A DNA stretch of 31,787 nucleotides from assembly GCA_049694275.1 (NCBI GenBank), contig JBAVQS010000326.1:1-31787 (forward strand). Direction: 5' to 3'. Positions 30,748 to 31,787 of the stretch are shown one piece after another; position 1 is the stretch's first letter; each line of letters begins with the position of its first letter. The notes under the pieces are model-generated. The model was not told the origin of the DNA, did not search any database, and worked only from the letters and a program-made list of their open reading frames with translations. The stretch comes from JBAVQS01 sp049694275. GTDB taxonomy: Bacteria > Chloroflexota > Anaerolineae > UBA4142 > SHND01. A program made the position numbers and the translations under genes.

Positions 30748-30786
30748 AACGAAAACCAGGTTTCATGCTGAAACCTGGTTTTCGTT
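30748..30786 (-). terminator. 18-pair perfect palindrome, likely terminator of the Pro/Thr-rich protein gene
   Basis: Bases 30748-30765 and 30769-30786 are perfect complements around a 3-base loop. On the minus strand the structure follows the upstream stop codon, which it overlaps, and ends in TTTTCGTTTAT. The A-stem-T design fits a bidirectional intrinsic terminator. Confidence 0.8.
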
Positions 30787-31612
30787 AAGGCCACTGGAAA
30801 CTATGCGTCTCGCTTGGCGGGCTGATTGGTGTCCCTTGATAACAAGTGCCGCCAACACTGAATTGGACAACAACTACAAACCAAGAATAACTGTCAGTTG
30901 CCTTACCCTGGTCATTACCCATGAAATCCTTTGTCCAAATGTTGGTATAGGAAGTACATGCGACCCTATCAATATGTTGGTGTGTATCGCGATCTGTGAA
31001 AGAGACCGTTATTCGATAATTCTTGCCTTCAGGTAACGGCGGATCGTCATCCCCATTCCATTTAAACTGGATTTTACTAGCGCCAATTGATTCGGCACGT
31101 GGGGCTACTAGAGTGGGCTGGAGATACGTGATTGCAGTGACAGGCGCGGCGGACTTGGTGGCCGTAGGCTCGGCAACCGCAGGGGCCACCGTTGGCTGGG
31201 CAGGACCAGGGGGTGGTTGTGACGATGCCCCTTTGGTCGGCGTTGCGCTGGGAACCTCAGTGGGTGACTGCGGCGTCAAGGTTGGGACAGTGGTAAAGGT
31301 TGGAAGGACAACCGGCGGTGTATAGGGCAAAGTCGTCGGCTGCGCCAGGGCGCCAGATGGAGTGGGCGCGCGGACAGGCGCCACAAAGTTGTTAATAACG
31401 CTGACCCCAACAATCACGAGTGTAAACACGACCATAAAGAGAATGGCGCGCAGCGCTCGGTCATTGGCCTGTTCTTGCTCGAGCGTAAAGAGAGTGGTGC
31501 GAGCCTGGCGGCGGGCATCGACAAGCATCTTGATACAAAAGAGGATGCCAATGACGCCGCCCAAATAGACCCAGATCGCGTAGGCGTTCAGGAAATCGAG
31601 GAATGCGGACAT
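30785..31612 (-). CDS. Membrane-anchored Pro/Thr-rich protein, function unknown
   Basis: 275 residues, not recognised. Two membrane helices (about residues 10-30 and 55-77) are separated by a basic loop. A low-complexity Pro/Thr/Ala stalk (about 80-165) follows, then a C-terminal domain of about 105 residues with FKWNGDDDPPLPEGKNYRITVSF and two Cys (near 227 and 257) that could form a disulfide. The layout suggests an exposed beta-rich domain on a flexible stalk; similar stalks occur in many Chloroflexota envelope proteins. It follows the zinc-finger gene by 21 bases and ends at the palindromic terminator. Start ATG; weak ribosome site. Confidence 0.75.
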   Translation of the reverse strand: MSAFLDFLNAYAIWVYLGGVIGILFCIKMLVDARRQARTTLFTLEQEQANDRALRAILFMVVFTLVIVGVSVINNFVAPVRAPTPSGALAQPTTLPYTPPVVLPTFTTVPTLTPQSPTEVPSATPTKGASSQPPPGPAQPTVAPAVAEPTATKSAAPVTAITYLQPTLVAPRAESIGASKIQFKWNGDDDPPLPEGKNYRITVSFTDRDTHQHIDRVACTSYTNIWTKDFMGNDQGKATDSYSWFVVVVQFSVGGTCYQGTPISPPSETHSFQWP

Positions 31613-31633
31613 GAATACGATCGCTCTGCAAGA

Positions 31634-31787
31634 TCAGCGTCTAACTTTTTTCTCCAATTTACCCTGACATTCCACATCGTACTGAGCTAAGGGAAGCGCC
31701 ACCATTCGTTCTTCAGGTATGGGTTTGCCACAATTGACACATTTGCCATAGGTACCATTGGCAATCCGGGCGAGGGCTTTGTTGATC
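31634..31787 (-). CDS. DksA/TraR-type zinc-finger protein, C-terminal part
   Basis: The last 51 codons of a gene entering from the right edge. The sequence ARIANGTYGKCVNCGKPIP then MVALPLAQYDVEC matches the DksA/TraR C4 zinc-finger tail, which in these small proteins often modulates RNA polymerase through its secondary channel. Spacing is Cys-x2-Cys-x17-Asp-x2-Cys, so the third cysteine of the usual set is Asp here. The N-terminal coiled coil lies outside the window. It sits just upstream of the Pro/Thr-rich gene. Confidence 0.75.
   Translation of the reverse strand, partial: INKALARIANGTYGKCVNCGKPIPEERMVALPLAQYDVECQGKLEKKVRR

Overview
The window is a compact, GC-rich bacterial chromosome segment that looks like core genome. 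Gene content and order suggest Chloroflexota, perhaps an Anaerolineae-like lineage. This rests on pattern recognition, not a search. Clues are a Firmicutes-like ancestral order mixed with Pro/Thr-rich secreted proteins, two Asp23 proteins, a RecG with a long N-terminal extension, a cyclic 2,3-diphosphoglycerate synthetase-like GTPase, and palindromic repeats of the GTAGGG..AACCC..GGTT.CCC kind. No rRNA, tRNA, CRISPR array, transposase or phage gene is visible.

Layout. 1-115: 5' end of an unidentified minus-strand gene. 347-3061: pgeF, yggS, yggT and a HAD-IIA phosphatase, resembling the ylmD-ylmE-ylmG cell-division neighbourhood but without sepF or divIVA. 3070-3918: a convergent YgiD-type extradiol dioxygenase. 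4065-7439: a tight three-gene cassette (radical SAM protein with a B12-binding-like domain, ATP-grasp ligase, alpha/beta-hydrolase), the best candidate for an undescribed pathway. 7532-10056: YugP-type zinc peptidase, rlmN, rpe. 10081-10305: rpmB on the minus strand, divergent from the next block.

10446-23038 is one long plus-strand housekeeping block. It holds asp23, fakA-like, two tandem degV, recG, coaD, a conserved coiled-coil gene, yceD, rpmF, fabD, fabG, a second asp23, nusB, tatA, and a tatC whose N terminus carries a TatA/B-like segment. FakA with DegV (FakB) proteins would make acyl-phosphate from free fatty acids, while FabD and FabG serve de novo synthesis; plsX and acpP, often neighbours elsewhere, are absent. 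yceD-rpmF, rpmB, nusB and rlmN tie the block to ribosome production.

23206-24519 is the GTPase, closed by a clear terminator. On the minus strand, a lipoprotein polysaccharide deacetylase and an HtrA protease form a pair (24570-26750) whose start codon overlaps that of a divergent MFS transporter (26749-28218). An OmpR-type regulator and histidine kinase follow on the minus strand (28524-30708), then a membrane-anchored Pro/Thr-rich protein and the 3' end of a DksA/TraR-like zinc-finger gene. Several near-consensus sigma-70 promoters, stable hairpins and two small repeat families sit in the short intergenic gaps.
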